A stretch of DNA of 64,000 bases, taken from the NCBI GenBank assembly GCA_028554755.1, contig JAPTOF010000001.1, positions 34,801,501 through 34,865,500 on the forward strand. Direction: 5' to 3'. The translations under genes were made by a program, and so were the position numbers. Under the pieces are notes generated by a model. That model did no database searches. It was not told the origin of the DNA and saw only the letters and a list, made by a program, of their open reading frames with translations. The stretch comes from Cordia subcordata. Lineage: Eukaryota; Streptophyta; Magnoliopsida; Boraginales; Cordiaceae. Positions 62,436 through 64,000 of the stretch are shown here, piece after piece (position 1 is the stretch's first letter; each line of letters begins with the position of its first letter).

Positions 62436-64000
62436 GTCCTTATCTCTACACGCACATATATTTACACACATATATGTATATTCCATTTCTTTTTCAGGAT
62501 TTTTTTTTCTTTTCACTTTATTTATGCAGTTAATATTATGTTTAAATATGTTTGGATAGCAATAGAAAGAGAAAGGAAAGAAAATGAGCGGATTTTTAAT
62601 GATTTTTGGTTTAGATTAAATAAGAAAAGGGAAGAAAAAGATAATTTTAGATGTAAATTTACTAGAATATACAATAGTAATGGTGGATATGTATGTGGAT
62701 TCATTTCAATGATAAAGGGTATTTTTGGACGAGGAGTTCTTATATGATTTAGGTAGATAATAGATAGCATACAAGATTGTAGAGAGAATGAGTTAAATGC
62801 CCTTTTTCTTTAAAAGAATCAAAATGTCATGTTTTGAAACAAATGCTTAAAATGCTACAAAACTAATCTTTGAGTTTTCAAAAGCCGAAGATTGTTAATC
62901 TTTGACTTTTGAAAATTTGAAGATCTCTTCTAATTTTTTGCATAAAACTTGAAGATTTGCTTTTCAAGAGAAAAAAAAGTTCCATGAAAACTCGAAGATG
63001 TGTTTTGTGGTATTTTACTCATTAATTTAAAAAACATAGCATTTTGGTTTTTCTTTTTTTTTTTTTAATGGGGCATTTAACTCATTCTCTCCAAGATTCT
63101 ATTGATAACTTGAGCTGCTAATGCAAATAATTTTGTGTTGCTCCTTGCACCTCTTGTTTTATACTAATAAAATTTTACTTCTTAAAAATGGAAAATGTTA
63201 AGGGTATTATTGTTTTATTTCAAACTATCATTTCTAGCAAAAATGATGTTGTTAAGGGATCCCCATTCCCGACATTTGTTTTCTCCTTGCTAAAAGATGA
63301 ACCAATAAGGGGCTCCGAGAGTCTGATCCCTTGTGTTCCTTTACTTTTAACCCAATATATTTAATTTAAAGATAGTGTAATAATATAGGTACATTTGTAT
63401 ATTTTTCACTTGAATTTTGTGTGACTATGTATGTCCACTCAAATGAAAATTATATGTATGGTGCAATGCAAATAGTGTGGACTTTTGGCCGATAATGTGG
63501 GGGTGATGTCACCTGTTGTACTGCAGTGGAACAATCTGAATTGGAGTGGGAAAAATGAGGAATATAGGTGGTCAGGTATATTCTTTGACTGGACAAAAGG
63601 CTTATAGGTTTGGATTACACATATCTGTAAACAAATTTGACAGTTTAATACGGTTCATGAAGCTCTTTATTTTTTATTTATCTTTTTGTGGTTAGATGAT
63701 TTATTTACTCTGATAGGCAGCTTGACAGAAGTCAGTTCTAAGTTAAGATAAACAAAACTTGACTACAAGTAAATGGGGAGATTAAATGCATCAATATAAA
63801 TGGAGATGACCCATCCTTGCACAGGGCCGGGAGGTGGGTCATCTAATGAGATGTCAGCTGGGTAAGTGACATCCCACCTGGCGATTCCTTTAGCAGAATT
63901 ATTTCGAACTGATATTCTCTTAATACATTGCATGCAATGCATCGCTGTGGGACCAGCAAAGCTGAAGATACCATGTGGTGTTTTTCTTCTCCTTAACATA
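62436..64000 (+). other. Beta-galactosidase intron 1 (incomplete)
   Basis: Begins at a GT donor. It is AT-rich, with poly-T runs and repeated GAAGATCT-like motifs near 62880-62990. Its last 200 bases are GC-richer and contain adjacent perfect hairpins. No exon 2 signature was seen. Confidence 0.6.
63805..63939. other. Cluster of perfect inverted repeats, function unknown
   Basis: Stem 1: GATGACCCA (63805-63813) with TGGGTCATC (63835-63843), loop 21. Stem 2: GATGTCA (63850-63856) with TGACATC (63867-63873), loop 10. A 14-base palindrome CATTGCATGCAATG is at 63926-63939. The block is richer in GC than the intron around it, and a minus-strand frame of 78 codons spans it without recognisable homology. 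Confidence 0.45.

Noticed and set aside
63763..63999. Minus-strand 78-codon frame as a gene
   Set aside because: No recognisable domain and it lies in an intron. Kept only as a question under the hairpin cluster.
1..64000. tRNA, rRNA, snRNA genes and CRISPR arrays
   Set aside because: No cloverleaf A/B-box pairs, ribosomal RNA text or regularly spaced repeats with unique spacers were recognised by eye. A tRNAscan or Infernal run would settle small RNAs.

Overview
The window is nuclear DNA of a flowering plant, almost certainly a eudicot. It is AT-rich, its genes have GT-AG introns, it carries Copia and Gypsy LTR retrotransposons and MITEs, and three plant genes are recognisable. No bacterial, organellar-genome or CRISPR features were found. 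The species cannot be named from sequence alone.

Genes. (1) A complete two-exon PR-4 (barwin) defence gene lies on the minus strand at 2921-4027. (2) An intronless type I MADS-box gene (M-gamma, AGL80-like) lies on the plus strand at 17322-17825. Its upstream region carries a 283-bp tandem duplication, and its reading frame stays open past the stop, so it may be truncated. (3) The first exon (77 codons) of a GH35 beta-galactosidase resembling BGAL9 lies at 62205-62435. Its intron 1 runs to the end of the window, so the catalytic exons are outside.

Repeats. Bases 1-24737 are gene-poor DNA with MITE-like inverted-repeat elements (812-1787, 5903-6787, 7985-8801, 13598-15290 with a MULE-type MITE nested at 13955-14785, 21051-21454), microsatellites and one GC-richer block (22790-23515) that may be an organellar insertion. 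Bases 24738-31111 hold a structurally complete Copia element (A): paired 659-bp LTRs, a perfect TAATA target duplication and one long reading frame broken by three nonsense codons. Bases 33626-55928 are a nest of older elements, mostly on the minus strand: Copia B (33626-38865, no reverse transcriptase recognised), Copia C (39163-47676, with a 1754-bp solo LTR inside its gag), and Copia D (47677-48706 plus 54823-55928), which is split by a 6.1-kb non-autonomous Gypsy-type element F (48707-54822). Two further solo LTRs follow: 57605-58907 (same family as F, reversed) and 59234-60579.

Most notable observation. Copia elements A, B and C lack a tRNA-type TGG primer-binding site. Two bases after the LTR each has a 12-base site (A: CTTAAGACCTTA; B and C: CTTAAGGGATTT) whose exact or near-exact complement lies inside the element's own LTR, about 200 bases downstream of the TATA box. 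Between A and B the two arms differ at four positions and all four changes are compensated. This suggests conserved pairing at the expected priming site, possibly self-primed reverse transcription. Elements D and F in the same window have ordinary tRNA-type primer sites, which makes a useful contrast.
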